A stretch of 64,000 bases of DNA from Devosia limi DSM 17137 (GTDB lineage: Bacteria > Pseudomonadota > Alphaproteobacteria > Rhizobiales > Devosiaceae), in the NCBI RefSeq assembly GCF_900128975.1, contig NZ_FQVC01000008.1, positions 138,972 to 202,971 on the forward strand. Reading direction: 5' to 3'. Shown here piece after piece: positions 28,184-38,164 of this stretch. The notes under the pieces are model-generated. The model did no database searches. It was not told the origin of the DNA and saw only the letters and a list, made by a program, of their open reading frames with translations. The position numbers were made by a program, and so were the translations under genes. Each line of letters starts with the position of its first letter. The first letter of the stretch is position 1.

Positions 28184-28208
28184 TTAACCAGCGTTAATGA
28201 TCCGTTAA
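28184..28208. promoter_or_regulatory. TTAA triplet resembling a CtrA site
   Basis: Three TTAA elements at 28184, 28194 and 28205; the last two give TTAA-N7-TTAA, close to the CtrA consensus TTAA-N7-TTAAC of alphaproteobacteria (last base A, not C). It lies 51 bases upstream of the EAL protein start. Confidence 0.4.
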
Positions 28209-28258
28209 ATGCTGATTGCTAGTGAGGGGGAGTATTTTCTGCACATTGGATTCGTCCG

Positions 28259-29860
28259 TTGAAATCCAGGTATTCCCATATCCTCATGCTGCTGGGTGCG
28301 CTTCTGGCGTTCATCCCCATCATTGCAGTGGACTACCTGCTGGATGCCTATGTTCGGGTGACAGAGAAAAATAAGGTACAACAATCTGTTGTAGCCGTTA
28401 CCTCTCAAGTTGAACTCGGTGTGGACGACGCTATTGCCTCCCTGCGCCGAATTCTCGCCGAGAGCCCGTCGCTCTGTACGCCGACCTTTGTCGCCAATGT
28501 GCAGCGCGAGATCGAATCCAGTCTCAATATGAAGCAGGTGCTGGTCGAGAACGTTGATGGCGTTCAGTACTGCGACGCTTTCGGACTCACGGTAACCTAT
28601 TCGCCGCTTTCGGGCAGCTTGCCTATTCCGGGGCACACCGAGACCATCACCTTGGTCAAGCTGGGCGATCTGGCAATGCCGGCGCTCAAGATCACCCAGG
28701 TCTTTGGGCAGGGACGCCGGGTGTCGGCCTTTGTGCCGCTTCTGGGCCAGATGCCAACGGCGCAGTCAACCGGCCTAGGGCCATCAGGCATGATGCGGGT
28801 GCTGCTGACCAATGGTGCACAGGTGCTCACCGTTGGGGATTCCCAATCCTTCGATAATCGCACCACCAGGACCGAGTTTGTCTATGCGCAGGCCTTTGCC
28901 GGCGAACTGCCGCTGCGTGGCGAAGCCGCCATTCCATTCGCCATTGCGCGCGCCGGCTATTCCGACCTTGATGTGGGTTTCACCCTTGTCGCCGGCCTGA
29001 TGAGCGCCGGGCTGCTGTTCATGGCGCTGCAATATGTGCGCCGCTCCCGCGTGCCGGCCTTCGACCTCGAGCGCGCCATCGCCCATGGCGAGATCAAGCC
29101 CTATTACCAGCCGGTGATCAACCTGCGCACCGGCGAACTGGTCGGCTGCGAAGTGCTGTGCCGCTGGGAAAAGAAGAACGGCAAGGTCATCCCGCCCGGC
29201 GCCTTTATCGACTATGCCGAAGTCACCGGCCTTGCCATTCCGATGACGCTGTCGCTGATGCAGCAGGTGCGCGCCGATCTTGGCGAACTCTGCCAGCTGA
29301 TGCCCGAGATCAAGGTTTCCATCAACCTGTTCGAGGGTCATTTCCGCGACGGCAGCATTGTCGAGGACGTCCAGGCCATCTTTGGCGGCTCGCTGATCGA
29401 TTTCCGCCAGCTGGTGTTCGAAATCACCGAGCGCCGGCCGCTGGAGAACTCTGTGCAGGTCAATAGCGTCATCGCGGGTCTGCATGCCCTTGGTTCGCGC
29501 CTCGCCATGGACGATGCCGGCACCGGCCACTCCAATCTCGCCTATCTCGCCACTTTGGGCGTCGACGTCATCAAGATCGACCGGATCTTCGTCGATATGG
29601 TCAAGGCCGATACCAAGCAGGTGCCGGTGCTCGATGGGCTGATCACCATGTCGCACGATCTGGGCTGTGAAATCGTCGCCGAGGGCGTCGAGACCGAAGC
29701 ACAGGCGCTGTATCTGCGGGCCCGCGGCGTACTGCATGCGCAGGGTTTCATTTTCGCTCCAGCGCTCAAGGTAGGGGCGTTCAAGGAGCTGGCGATGGCG
29801 CTGCACGCCACCAAGAACCCGCGCAGCGGCGTCGATGGTATCGTTGACAGCGCTGCCTGA
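28259..29860 (+). CDS. Membrane CSS-EAL cyclic-di-GMP phosphodiesterase
   Basis: A 533-residue protein: a membrane segment (about residues 8-28), a periplasmic CSS-like sensor region with SLC near residue 80, a second membrane segment (about 240-260) and a cytoplasmic EAL domain (about 270-520). Catalytic signatures are present but slightly variant: CEVLCRW in place of the EAL triplet context, SINLFEGH, EITERRP, MDDAGTGHSN (usually DDFGTGYS), KIDRIFVD and VAEGVET. It should hydrolyse c-di-GMP, with thiol or redox control as in the PdeC type. The start is the TTG at 28259 or the ATG at 28286. It stands alone between aspS and malic enzyme. Confidence 0.85.
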   Translation: MKSRYSHILMLLGALLAFIPIIAVDYLLDAYVRVTEKNKVQQSVVAVTSQVELGVDDAIASLRRILAESPSLCTPTFVANVQREIESSLNMKQVLVENVDGVQYCDAFGLTVTYSPLSGSLPIPGHTETITLVKLGDLAMPALKITQVFGQGRRVSAFVPLLGQMPTAQSTGLGPSGMMRVLLTNGAQVLTVGDSQSFDNRTTRTEFVYAQAFAGELPLRGEAAIPFAIARAGYSDLDVGFTLVAGLMSAGLLFMALQYVRRSRVPAFDLERAIAHGEIKPYYQPVINLRTGELVGCEVLCRWEKKNGKVIPPGAFIDYAEVTGLAIPMTLSLMQQVRADLGELCQLMPEIKVSINLFEGHFRDGSIVEDVQAIFGGSLIDFRQLVFEITERRPLENSVQVNSVIAGLHALGSRLAMDDAGTGHSNLAYLATLGVDVIKIDRIFVDMVKADTKQVPVLDGLITMSHDLGCEIVAEGVETEAQALYLRARGVLHAQGFIFAPALKVGAFKELAMALHATKNPRSGVDGIVDSAA

Positions 29861-30000
29861 GCCACATTTGCCACTTTAGTTGCGCCCCTGCACGGACATA
29901 GGCCCTTTTCATCTGGCGCGATTGGTGGCACCAACGCTGGCTCAAGCTTGGCTTTCACTTGTCGAGGAAGGCCGTCCGTTCGTGCGTGAGGAGCAATTCA

Positions 30001-32283
30001 GTGTCATCTGACATCAACGAGCAACGCAAAGCCCTGCGCGAAGCGGCGCTGCATTTCCATGAATTCCCCAAGCCCGGCAAGCTCGAAATCCAGGCAACCA
30101 AGCCCCTTGGCAACCAGCGCGACCTGGCCTTGGCCTATTCGCCCGGCGTTGCCGCGCCTTGCGAGGAAATCGCCGAGCACCCCGATGCCGTGGCGCGCTA
30201 CACCTCGCGCCAGAATCTGGTGGCCGTCATCTCCAATGGCACTGCCGTGCTCGGCCTCGGCAATATCGGCGCGCTGGCCAGCAAGCCGGTGATGGAAGGC
30301 AAGGCGGTTCTGTTCAAGAAATTCGCCGGCATCGATGTGTTCGACATTGAAATCGACGAACTCGACCCCAAGAAATTCATTGAGGTTGTGGCCCCGCTCT
30401 GGCCGACTTTTGGCGGCATCAATCTGGAGGACATCCGCGCCCCGGACTGCTTCGAGATCGAGGAAGTCCTGCGCGAGCGCATGAATATCCCGGTGTTCCA
30501 TGACGATCAGCACGGCACCGCGATCATTGTCGGCGCCGCTGTGCTGAACGGCCTGGAACTGGCCGGCAAGAAGATCGAGGACGTCAAGATCTGCACCTCC
30601 GGTGCCGGTGCGGCGGCAATCGCCTGCCTCAACGTTCTCGTCGCCCTTGGCGCAAAATACGACAACATCTGGGTCGCCGACAAGGATGGTCTGGTCACCC
30701 ACAAGCGCAACGACGTCAATGACAAGTGGCGCGGCCAGTTCCGCCGCCAGAGCGATGCCACCACGCTCGCCGAAGTCATCGACGGCGCCGACGTGTTCCT
30801 CGGCCTGTCGGCCGCCGGCGCGCTGAAGCCCGAAATGCTGCTCAAGATGGCCCCCAAGCCGCTGATCCTGGCGCTGGCCAATCCCAATCCAGAGATCATG
30901 CCCGAACTGGCCAAGTCGACCCGTCCGGACGCCATGGTCTGCACCGGTCGTTCGGACTATCCCAACCAGGTCAACAACGTCCTCTGCTTCCCGTTCATCT
31001 TCCGCGGCGCGCTCGACGTCCACGCCTCGACCATCAACGAGGAAATGAAGCTGGCCGCCGTGCGCGCCATCGCCAAGCTGGCGCATGAGCCGGGCCTGGA
31101 AGTCTCGCCCTCGGGCGCGCCCGCCGTTTACGGTCCCGACCACATCATTCCCAATCCATTCGATCAGCGCCTGATGCTGCGCATAGCGCCTGCCGTGGCG
31201 CGCGCCGCCATGGAATCGGGTGTAGCCAAGAAGCCGATCGCCGATTTCGACGCCTATGACGACACGCTGAACCGCTTCGTGTTCCGCTCGGGTCTGGTGA
31301 TGAAGCCGATCATCGATCGCGCCCAGGGCCAGAACAAGCGCATTGCCTTTGCCGATGGCGAGGACGAACGCGTGCTGCGCGCCACCCAGGTGCTGCTGGA
31401 GGAGCGTATTGCCCGCCCGATCCTGATCGGTCGTCCCGCCGTCATCGAGCAGCGCATCGAGCGCTTCGGCCTCAATCTGCGCCCCGGCACCGATTTCGAG
31501 GTCATCAACCCCGAAGACGATCCGCGCTACCGCGACTATGTCAGCCTGTTCCACTCACTGGTCGGCCGCAACGGCGTGACACCGGACACGGCCCGCCAGG
31601 TGGTCCGCACCAATACCACCGTCATTGGTGCGCTGGCCGTCAAGCGCGGCGAAGCCGATGCGCTGATCTGCGGCCTCCAGGGTCGTTTCATCAAGCATGT
31701 CCGCGACATCCGCTCGATCATCGGGCTGCAGGACGGTGTGCAGGACGTTTCGGCGCTCTCCATGCTGATCATGCCGCGCGGCGCGTTCTTCCTGGCCGAT
31801 ACCTATGTGAACCAGGACCCGACCGCCGACGAGATTGTCGAAATCGCCCTTCAGGCCCGCAACCATCTCAAGCGCTTCAACATCGAAGCCCGCGTGGCGC
31901 TGCTCAGCTATTCGAACTTCGGTTCGCGCGACGGCGATAGCGCCTACAAGATGCGCGAGGCCTATCAGAAGCTGAAGGCCATCGCGCCCGAGATGATCGT
32001 CGAAGGCGAAATGCAGGGCGATCTGGCGCTCAATCAGGACCTGCGCGAGCGCTACGTCCCCGACTCGGTGCTGAGCGGCGAAGCCAACCTGCTGATCTTC
32101 CCGAACCTCGACGCCGCCAACCTGTCGATGACGCTGCTCAAGGAAATGAACAACGGCCTGTCCGTTGGTCCCATCCTGATGGGTCCGCAATCGCCGGCGC
32201 ATATCCTCGCGCCCTCGACCACCAGCCGCGGCATCGTCAACATGGCTGCCATCGCCGCCACCGAGGCGATGGGCTCGGAGTAG
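30001..32283 (+). CDS. maeB: NADP-dependent malic enzyme with phosphotransacetylase-like domain
   Basis: A 760-residue multidomain malic enzyme. The N-terminal malic domain has [17 protein letters not shown] and [12 protein letters not shown]; the NAD(P)-binding fold has [15 protein letters not shown]; the C-terminal 320 residues (from about 440, [18 protein letters not shown]) form a PTA-like domain typical of alphaproteobacterial MaeB/TME enzymes and probably regulatory. It decarboxylates malate to pyruvate. A GTG start at 30001 with GAGGAG upstream is preferred to the longer frame from 29959. A hairpin follows the stop. Confidence 0.95.
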   Translation: MSSDINEQRKALREAALHFHEFPKPGKLEIQATKPLGNQRDLALAYSPGVAAPCEEIAEHPDAVARYTSRQNLVAVISNGTAVLGLGNIGALASKPVMEGKAVLFKKFAGIDVFDIEIDELDPKKFIEVVAPLWPTFGGINLEDIRAPDCFEIEEVLRERMNIPVFHDDQHGTAIIVGAAVLNGLELAGKKIEDVKICTSGAGAAAIACLNVLVALGAKYDNIWVADKDGLVTHKRNDVNDKWRGQFRRQSDATTLAEVIDGADVFLGLSAAGALKPEMLLKMAPKPLILALANPNPEIMPELAKSTRPDAMVCTGRSDYPNQVNNVLCFPFIFRGALDVHASTINEEMKLAAVRAIAKLAHEPGLEVSPSGAPAVYGPDHIIPNPFDQRLMLRIAPAVARAAMESGVAKKPIADFDAYDDTLNRFVFRSGLVMKPIIDRAQGQNKRIAFADGEDERVLRATQVLLEERIARPILIGRPAVIEQRIERFGLNLRPGTDFEVINPEDDPRYRDYVSLFHSLVGRNGVTPDTARQVVRTNTTVIGALAVKRGEADALICGLQGRFIKHVRDIRSIIGLQDGVQDVSALSMLIMPRGAFFLADTYVNQDPTADEIVEIALQARNHLKRFNIEARVALLSYSNFGSRDGDSAYKMREAYQKLKAIAPEMIVEGEMQGDLALNQDLRERYVPDSVLSGEANLLIFPNLDAANLSMTLLKEMNNGLSVGPILMGPQSPAHILAPSTTSRGIVNMAAIAATEAMGSE

Positions 32284-32290
32284 GGCACTC

Positions 32291-32313
32291 TGGCCCCGGT
32301 TTTTCCGGGGCCA
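32291..32313 (+). terminator. Hairpin after maeB
   Basis: A perfect 9-bp stem TGGCCCCGG / CCGGGGCCA with a TTTTT loop, 8 bases after the stop codon. There is no T-run afterwards, so intrinsic termination is uncertain; it may protect the mRNA 3' end. Confidence 0.55.
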
Positions 32314-32405
32314 ATTCACAGCCACGGAGACATTCCCGCGCAGGCTGGAAACTCCTCCCCGCACCGGACTTTTGTCCGCCACGCAAAATGCCCGCCTCCC
32401 ACCAC

Positions 32406-32489
32406 GTCATCCCGGCGAAAGCCGGGATCCAGTTTCGGACCGCCCCAGCGAACTGGTTTCCGCTTCCGCCGGAATGACGGCTGATGGTC
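32406..32489. repeat. REP pair (BIME-like) copy 1
   Basis: The left unit GTCATCCCGGC has a perfect 8-bp stem (ATCCCGGC, GAAA loop, GCCGGGAT, 32409-32428). The right unit is inverted and ends CCGGAATGAC near 32470-32480. The head-to-head arrangement of two palindromes is that of bacterial BIMEs. Confidence 0.7.
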
Positions 32490-32544
32490 AGGCGCCCCCC
32501 AAACCACCCCCAAATCAACCCCGATCCTCACACCCCTCACCGGG

Positions 32545-32621
32545 TCATTCCCGCGCAGGCGGGAATCCATTCTGCCCTCCGCGCATCAAAACGAACCTAT
32601 TCCCGCCTGCGCGGGGATGAC
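32545..32621. repeat. REP pair (BIME-like) copy 2
   Basis: Left hairpin ATTCCCGC-GCAG-GCGGGAAT (32547-32566) preceded by GTC; right hairpin ATTCCCGC-CTGC-GCGGGGAT followed by GAC (32599-32621), i.e. the same unit inverted. Both have 8-bp stems and tetraloops. Confidence 0.75.
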
Positions 32622-32754
32622 TCCGTGGCTGGCCAAATCCTCCACGCCGCGCGCCACCTCCATCAAATCCCCACCCATCCCATCGGAAACCTTGCAGCGA
32701 CTGGCTCAGTGCGGTAAGTCGCAGTTCCAGCCCCCAAGAGCCAGGATAACCCCG

Positions 32755-33726
32755 ATGAACCAGATCGCCGTATTCGGTGGTAGCGCTCATCCTCAACTTG
32801 CTCGGGACATCTGCGCCAAACTCGGCGTGCCGCTGCACCCCACGCTGGTGAAGCGCTTCTCCAATGACTGCCTCGAAGTACATCTGCAGGCAAATTGCCG
32901 CGAGCAGGATGTGTTCCTGATCCAGACCTTGAGCGCCCCGGTGCAGGATCACCTGGTGGAGCTGCTGCTGATGCTGGATGCGGCCCGAGGGGCCTCCGCG
33001 GCGCGCATCACCGCCGTCATCCCGCACTATTCCTATGCCCGCTCCGACAAGAAGGATGCGCCGCGCATTTCCATTGGTGGCCGTCTGGTTGCCGATCTGC
33101 TCAAGACTGCTGGCGCCGACCGCGTGCTGACCATGACGCTGCATTCCCCGCAGGTGCATGGCTTCTTCAGCGTCCCCGTCGATCATCTCCACGCGCTGAG
33201 CGAACTGGCGGATTACTTCCGGCGCTACGATCTCAGCAATGCCGTGGTGGTGTCTCCCGATCTCGGCAATGCCAAGACCGCCGCCGCCTTTGCGCGTCGC
33301 CTCGGGACGCCCGTTGCCGCCGGCGCCAAGGAGCGCATCAGCGACACCGAAGTCCGCATCTCGGCGATTATCGGCGACGTGCATGACCGCGACGTCATCG
33401 TGCTGGACGATGAGATCGCCAGCGGCGGCTCGATGATCGAGCTGCTGGCCCATCTGCGGGCCAGCAATGTGCGCTCCATTCGCATCGCCTGCACTCATGG
33501 CATCTTCGCTGGCTCTGCCCTCGAGCGTTTGTCCGCGCAAGCCGGCCTGGACGAAATTGTCTGCACCGATACCCTGCCGGTCGCGGTGGGGGCGGCGAGT
33601 GAGAAGCTCACCATATTGTCGATTGCGCCGGCACTGGCCGAGGCGATGCGGCGCATTAATAGCGGCGAGTCCGTCAGTGCGCTATTTCACGAAACCACGG
33701 CGGCTGAGCGGCGCGCAGCGGAATAG
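32755..33726 (+). CDS. Ribose-phosphate pyrophosphokinase-like protein (divergent)
   Basis: A 323-residue protein of the PRPP synthetase fold: MNQIAVFGGSAHPQLARDI at the start, DVFLIQTLSAPVQDHLVELL, and HSPQVHGFFSVPVDHLHAL are recognisable. However the catalytic flexible region reads PHYSYARSDKKDAPRISI (not PYFGYARQDRK), the ribose-phosphate loop is VLDDEIASGGS (not DDMIDTGGT) and SPDLGNAKTA replaces SPDxGGxxRA. It is therefore a divergent paralogue, not the housekeeping Prs, and its activity should not be assumed. It lies directly upstream of ftsB, where many relatives have eno. Confidence 0.8.
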   Translation: MNQIAVFGGSAHPQLARDICAKLGVPLHPTLVKRFSNDCLEVHLQANCREQDVFLIQTLSAPVQDHLVELLLMLDAARGASAARITAVIPHYSYARSDKKDAPRISIGGRLVADLLKTAGADRVLTMTLHSPQVHGFFSVPVDHLHALSELADYFRRYDLSNAVVVSPDLGNAKTAAAFARRLGTPVAAGAKERISDTEVRISAIIGDVHDRDVIVLDDEIASGGSMIELLAHLRASNVRSIRIACTHGIFAGSALERLSAQAGLDEIVCTDTLPVAVGAASEKLTILSIAPALAEAMRRINSGESVSALFHETTAAERRAAE

Positions 33727-33785
33727 CGAAACTCGGCGTTAAACCCTTGTCAGCCATACTGGGGCGGTTCAGTCCCGGTTTGCTC

Positions 33786-34184
33786 ATGCCCACCCGTCTC
33801 AAACGTCCTCCCATCTGGCGCCCCCTCGGCCTCACGCTCGCCTTGCTCGGCTTTCAGGGCTATCTTGGTTTTTCAGCCATTGGGGGGCAGTTCGGCATCG
33901 AGAGTCGCGCGGAGATCATTTCCGACATCGGGGTTCTCAAGGGCCAGTCTTCGGCCCTGCAGGCCGAGATCGATGCCTTTCGTCACCGTGCTTCGCTGAT
34001 GGATACGCGCCGCCTGGACCCCGACATCGTCACCGAGCGCGCCCGTGCGCTGCTGAACATGGCGCATGCCGACGACATTATCGTCATGGTCGATCCAAAG
34101 ACTGGTAAACCGACTTCAGGTTCATATTCAGAATTATCTGAAAACGAGTTAAACACGAATCCTGCTGATAGTTCAGATATTTAG
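33786..34184 (+). CDS. ftsB: Septum formation initiator family protein (FtsB/DivIC-like)
   Basis: A 132-residue bitopic protein: short basic cytoplasmic N-terminus, one membrane segment (about residues 12-32, PLGLTLALLGFQGYLGFSAI), then a periplasmic coiled coil (SDIGVLKGQSSALQAEIDAF) and the conserved DPDIVTERARALLNMAHADD. It is a divisome subunit working with FtsL and FtsQ. The ATG at 33786 is favoured over a TTG at 33747. Position just before pdhA is typical in the order. Confidence 0.85.
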   Translation: MPTRLKRPPIWRPLGLTLALLGFQGYLGFSAIGGQFGIESRAEIISDIGVLKGQSSALQAEIDAFRHRASLMDTRRLDPDIVTERARALLNMAHADDIIVMVDPKTGKPTSGSYSELSENELNTNPADSSDI

Positions 34185-34297
34185 CGGGCGCAATTTCATG
34201 CGTTAGCCCATTGCTCTGCGTGCGCAGCTTGCGTTATTGTCCCGATCTGTGGCCAACTCGGCCACGCGACAATTCCCACCCCAGCGGAGCGTGAACG

Positions 34298-35317
34298 ATG
34301 GCGCGTAAAGCGACGGCCACTAAGGCCCAGGCGCAATCCAATGTCCCTGAATTTTCCAAGGAACAGGAGCTCGACGCGTATCGCGAGATGCTGCTGATCC
34401 GGCGCTTCGAGGAAAAAGCCGGCCAGATGTATGGCATGGGCCTGATTGGTGGCTTCTGCCATCTCTATATCGGCCAGGAAGCTGTCGTGACCGGCATCAC
34501 CATGGCCAGCGAGAAGGGCAAGGATGCCCAGATCACCGGCTATCGTGATCACGGCCACATGCTGGTCATGGGCCTCGACCCCAAGGGCGTCATGGCCGAG
34601 CTGACCGGTCGCGCTGGCGGTCTCAGCCGCGGCAAGGGCGGCTCCATGCACATGTTCTCCAATGAGCATCGCTTCTATGGCGGCAACGGCATTGTTGGCG
34701 CCCAGGCGTCGCTCGGCACTGGCCTGGCATTCGCCGCCAAGTACAAGGGCGACGGTTCGGTTTCGCTGGCCTATTTCGGCGACGGCGCGGCCAATCAGGG
34801 CCAGGTCTATGAGAGCTTCAACATGGCCAAGCTGTGGAAGCTGCCGGTTGTGTTCATCATCGAAAACAACAAGTACGCCATGGGCACTTCGATTGAGCGC
34901 GCTTCCGCGACCACCGATTTCTCCCAGCGCGGTGCCTCGTTCGATATCCCGGGCGAGCAGGTCGACGGCATGGACGTGCGGCTGGTCTATGATGCAGCCA
35001 AGCGCGCCATTGAATATGCACGTTCGGGCAATGGCCCCTACATCCTGGAAATGCTGACCTATCGCTATCGCGGCCACTCCATGTCCGATCCGGCGAAGTA
35101 TCGCTCCAAGGACGAAGTGACCAAGTACCGTCAGGAGCGTGATCCGATCGAACAGGTCAAGGCACGGCTGCTGGAAGGCAAGCTGGCCACCGAGGAAGAT
35201 CTCAAGGCCATTGAAAGCGAAATTCGCGCCATCGTCACCGAGGCTGCCGATTTTGCCACAAATGATCCAGAACCGGATGCCGCAGAGCTCTGGACCGACA
35301 TCACCGTCAGCGCCTGA
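34298..35317 (+). CDS. pdhA: Pyruvate dehydrogenase E1 component, alpha subunit
   Basis: A 339-residue ThDP-dependent E1 alpha. The cofactor motif starts GDGAANQGQVYESFNMAKLW and ends with ENN (about residues 163-190). RFEEKAGQMYGMGLIGGFCH and the phosphorylation-loop equivalent YRYRGHSMSDPAKYR are typical. With PdhB it decarboxylates pyruvate and transfers the acetyl group to lipoyl-E2. It is the first gene of the pdh operon in a normal Rhizobiales arrangement. Confidence 0.97.
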   Translation: MARKATATKAQAQSNVPEFSKEQELDAYREMLLIRRFEEKAGQMYGMGLIGGFCHLYIGQEAVVTGITMASEKGKDAQITGYRDHGHMLVMGLDPKGVMAELTGRAGGLSRGKGGSMHMFSNEHRFYGGNGIVGAQASLGTGLAFAAKYKGDGSVSLAYFGDGAANQGQVYESFNMAKLWKLPVVFIIENNKYAMGTSIERASATTDFSQRGASFDIPGEQVDGMDVRLVYDAAKRAIEYARSGNGPYILEMLTYRYRGHSMSDPAKYRSKDEVTKYRQERDPIEQVKARLLEGKLATEEDLKAIESEIRAIVTEAADFATNDPEPDAAELWTDITVSA

Positions 35318-35405
35318 CCTCGGTCAGGCGCTTGCGCGCTGAACATTCACCTATCTGTCCGCCGCGTGGCGACTACGCCCGGCGTCTCATTGCTGGAGAG
35401 CTCAT

Positions 35406-36794
35406 ATGCCTCAAATCCTGATGCCTGCGCTGTCGCCCACCATGGAAGAAGGCAAGCTTGCCAAGTGGCTGGTCAAGGTTGGTGATACCGTCAAGTCCGG
35501 TGACGTGCTGGCCGAGATCGAAACCGACAAGGCGACCATGGAAGTCGAGTCGGTCGATGAGGGCGTGGTCAAGGAACTGCTGGTCGCCGAAGGCACCGAA
35601 GGCGTGAAGGTCAATACGCCGATCGCACTGGTTCTGGCCGAAGGCGAAACTGCAGATGCAGCGCCGGCTGCCAAGACCGCGCCCGAGCCTGCCGAGGCGC
35701 CTGTCGTTCCGGCCGAGAAGGCCGCAGAAGTGGCGCCATCGCAGGCGACGGTTCCTGCCGCTCCCAAGTTCGAAGCCCAGTCCGATCCCGATCTGCCGGC
35801 TGGTGTCGAAATGGTCGAAATGACCGTCCGGCAGGCGCTGAACGAGGCCATGGCCGAAGAACTGCGCCGCGACAAGGACGTCTTCGTCATCGGCGAGGAA
35901 GTCGCCGAATATCAGGGCGCCTACAAGATCACCCAGAACCTGCTGCAGGAATTCGGGCCAGAGCGCATCATCGACACACCGATCACCGAGCACGGCTTTG
36001 CCGGTCTGGCCGTCGGCGCCGCCTTTGCCGGCCTCAAGCCGATCGTTGAGTTCATGACCTGGAACTTCGCCATGCAGGCGATCGACCAGATCATCAACTC
36101 CGCCGCCAAGCAGCTCTATATGTCGGGTGGTCAGGTCAAGGCGCCGATGGTGTTCCGCGGCCCCAACGGCGTGGCCTCGCGCGTCGGTGCCCAGCACAGC
36201 CAGGACTATTCGGCCTGGTACAGCCACGTTCCCGGCCTCACCGTCATCGCGCCCTATAGCGCCGCCGATGCCAAGGGCCTGCTCAAGGCTGCTATCCGTT
36301 CGCCCAACCCGGTGATTTTCCTCGAAAACGAAATCCTCTACGGCTCCACCGGCCTCGTGCCGCAGGTCGAGGACTTTGTCCTGCCGATTGGCAAGGCCCG
36401 CATTGCCCGCAAGGGCGCCGACGTGACCATCGTCTCGTTCTCGATGGGCATGCGCTACGCCACCCAGGCGACCGAAAAGCTGGTTGCTGCCGGCGTCGAT
36501 GTCGAACTGATCGATCTGCGCACCCTGCGTCCGCTGGACAGCGACACGGTCATCGAGTCGGTCAAGAAGACCGGCCGTCTGGTTACCGTGGAAGAAGGCT
36601 GGCCGCAGGGCGGTATCGGCGCCGAGCTGTCGGCCCGCGTCATGGAACAGGCTTTCGATTACCTCGACGCCCCGGTGATGCGCGTCACCGGCAAGGACGT
36701 GCCGATGCCCTACGCCGCCAACCTCGAAAAGCTGGCGCTGCCAAACGTCGATGAAGTGATCGCGGCCGTCAATGCCGTGACCTACCGCTCGTAA
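35406..36794 (+). CDS. pdhB: Pyruvate dehydrogenase E1 component, beta subunit, with N-terminal lipoyl domain
   Basis: 462 residues: an N-terminal lipoyl domain (about 1-80; lipoyl Lys42 in ETDKATMEV), an Ala/Pro/Glu-rich linker (about 83-125) and the E1 beta transketolase-like domain ([20 protein letters not shown] to the C-terminus). The extra lipoyl domain on E1 beta is characteristic of alphaproteobacteria. It combines with PdhA; a 10-base gap separates it from pdhC. Confidence 0.97.
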   Translation: MPQILMPALSPTMEEGKLAKWLVKVGDTVKSGDVLAEIETDKATMEVESVDEGVVKELLVAEGTEGVKVNTPIALVLAEGETADAAPAAKTAPEPAEAPVVPAEKAAEVAPSQATVPAAPKFEAQSDPDLPAGVEMVEMTVRQALNEAMAEELRRDKDVFVIGEEVAEYQGAYKITQNLLQEFGPERIIDTPITEHGFAGLAVGAAFAGLKPIVEFMTWNFAMQAIDQIINSAAKQLYMSGGQVKAPMVFRGPNGVASRVGAQHSQDYSAWYSHVPGLTVIAPYSAADAKGLLKAAIRSPNPVIFLENEILYGSTGLVPQVEDFVLPIGKARIARKGADVTIVSFSMGMRYATQATEKLVAAGVDVELIDLRTLRPLDSDTVIESVKKTGRLVTVEEGWPQGGIGAELSARVMEQAFDYLDAPVMRVTGKDVPMPYAANLEKLALPNVDEVIAAVNAVTYRS

Positions 36795-36805
36795 GGAGAG
36801 ACGCC

Positions 36806-38152
36806 ATGCCAATTGAAATCACCATGCCGGCGCTCTCTCCCACCATGGAAGAGGGCAAGCTTGCCAAGTGGCACGTCAAGGAAGGCGACACCGTCTCCTC
36901 CGGCGACGTGATCGCTGAAATCGAGACCGATAAGGCCACGATGGAAGTCGAGGCCGTCGACGAGGGCAAGATCGGCAAGATCATGGTCGCCGAAGGCACT
37001 GACAACGTGAAGGTCAACGCCGTCATTGCCATCCTGCTGCAGGAAGGCGAAAGCGCCGATGCGGCCGTAGCGCCCAAACCCGCTCCGGCAGCCGAAACGC
37101 CAAAGGCCGAGGCCCCCAAGGCCGCCGCACCCGCTGAATCCCCCAAGCCCGAGGCCGTCGCTGCGCCTGCCGCGGCACCCGCTCCAGCCAAGGCTGCCGC
37201 GCCAGCGCCAAAGTCTGCCAATGGCAAGGTCTTCGCCTCGCCACTGGCCCGCCGCCTGGCCAAGGAAGCCGGCATCGACGTATCAGCCATTTCCGGCTCC
37301 GGTCCCAAGGGCCGCGTCGTCAAATCCGACGTCGAAGCCGCCAAGTCCGGCAAGACCCCGCTCAAGGCCGCTGCCACTGCACCCGCCGCCGGCGGCGTTG
37401 CCGCAACCGGCATGACCAAGGCTCAGGTGCTCGCACTCTACCCAGAGGGCAGCTACGAACTCGTGCCGAACGATGGCATGCGCAAGGTCGTGGCCGCGCG
37501 CCTCACCGAGAGCAAGCAGACCGTTCCGCATTTCTATCTCTCGCTCGATTGCAGGATCGATGGCCTGATGGCCGCCCGCGAGCAGATCAACGCCCAGGCC
37601 CCCAAGGGCAAGGACGGCAAGCCGGGCTACAAGCTCTCGGTCAATGATTTCGTCATGAAGGCCTGGGCCGTGGCCCTGCAGCGCGTTCCCGCCGCCAACG
37701 CCACCTGGGCCGGTGACTCCATCCTCTACCACAAGCGCAGCGACGTCGCTGTTGCCGTGGCAGTGCCGGGTGGCCTGTTCACTCCGGTAGTCAAGTCCTG
37801 CGATACCAAGACGCTTCGGGAAATCTCCGAAGAGGTCAAGGATCTCGCCGGTCGCGCCAAGTCCAAGAAGCTCGCTCCCCATGAATACCTGGGCGGCGCT
37901 TCCTCGGTGTCCAATCTCGGCATGTTCGGCATCAAGAACTTCCAGGCCGTGATCAATCCGCCCCATGGCACTATCCTTGCCGTCGGCGTCGGTGAAGAAC
38001 GGGTCTATCCGGAAAACGGCCAGATCAAGATCGGCACCTTCATGACCGTCACCCTCAGCTGCGATCACCGCGCCGTCGATGGCGCGCTCGGCGCCGAAGT
38101 GCTGGGCGTGTTCAAGGGCCTGATCGAAAATCCCGTGATGATGCTGGCCTAA
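36806..38152 (+). CDS. pdhC: Pyruvate dehydrogenase E2, dihydrolipoyllysine acetyltransferase
   Basis: 448 residues: one lipoyl domain (Lys43 in ETDKATMEV), a long Ala/Pro-rich swinging linker (about 83-135), the peripheral subunit-binding domain ([19 protein letters not shown]) and the catalytic acetyltransferase core ending with [12 protein letters not shown], where His421 is catalytic. It forms the core of the complex. The first 80 residues are nearly the same as in PdhB, consistent with domain duplication. Confidence 0.97.
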   Translation: MPIEITMPALSPTMEEGKLAKWHVKEGDTVSSGDVIAEIETDKATMEVEAVDEGKIGKIMVAEGTDNVKVNAVIAILLQEGESADAAVAPKPAPAAETPKAEAPKAAAPAESPKPEAVAAPAAAPAPAKAAAPAPKSANGKVFASPLARRLAKEAGIDVSAISGSGPKGRVVKSDVEAAKSGKTPLKAAATAPAAGGVAATGMTKAQVLALYPEGSYELVPNDGMRKVVAARLTESKQTVPHFYLSLDCRIDGLMAAREQINAQAPKGKDGKPGYKLSVNDFVMKAWAVALQRVPAANATWAGDSILYHKRSDVAVAVAVPGGLFTPVVKSCDTKTLREISEEVKDLAGRAKSKKLAPHEYLGGASSVSNLGMFGIKNFQAVINPPHGTILAVGVGEERVYPENGQIKIGTFMTVTLSCDHRAVDGALGAEVLGVFKGLIENPVMMLA

Positions 38153-38164
38153 GGGGCAGGGCGC

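Larger units (their letters stand above)
32284..32754. other. Repeat-rich intergenic region between maeB and prs
   Basis: 471 bases without a credible gene; the short open frames here are translations of palindromes. Contents in order: a hairpin after maeB (32291-32313), a partial REP-like unit (32329-32352), two REP-pair elements, and unstructured sequence before prs. It separates two core-gene blocks and is probably a rearrangement junction. Confidence 0.7.

Noticed and set aside
32329-32621. Possible CRISPR array in the maeB-prs spacer
   Set aside because: Repeats are few, alternate in orientation, have no constant spacer length and no cas genes are nearby; they fit REP/BIME elements.
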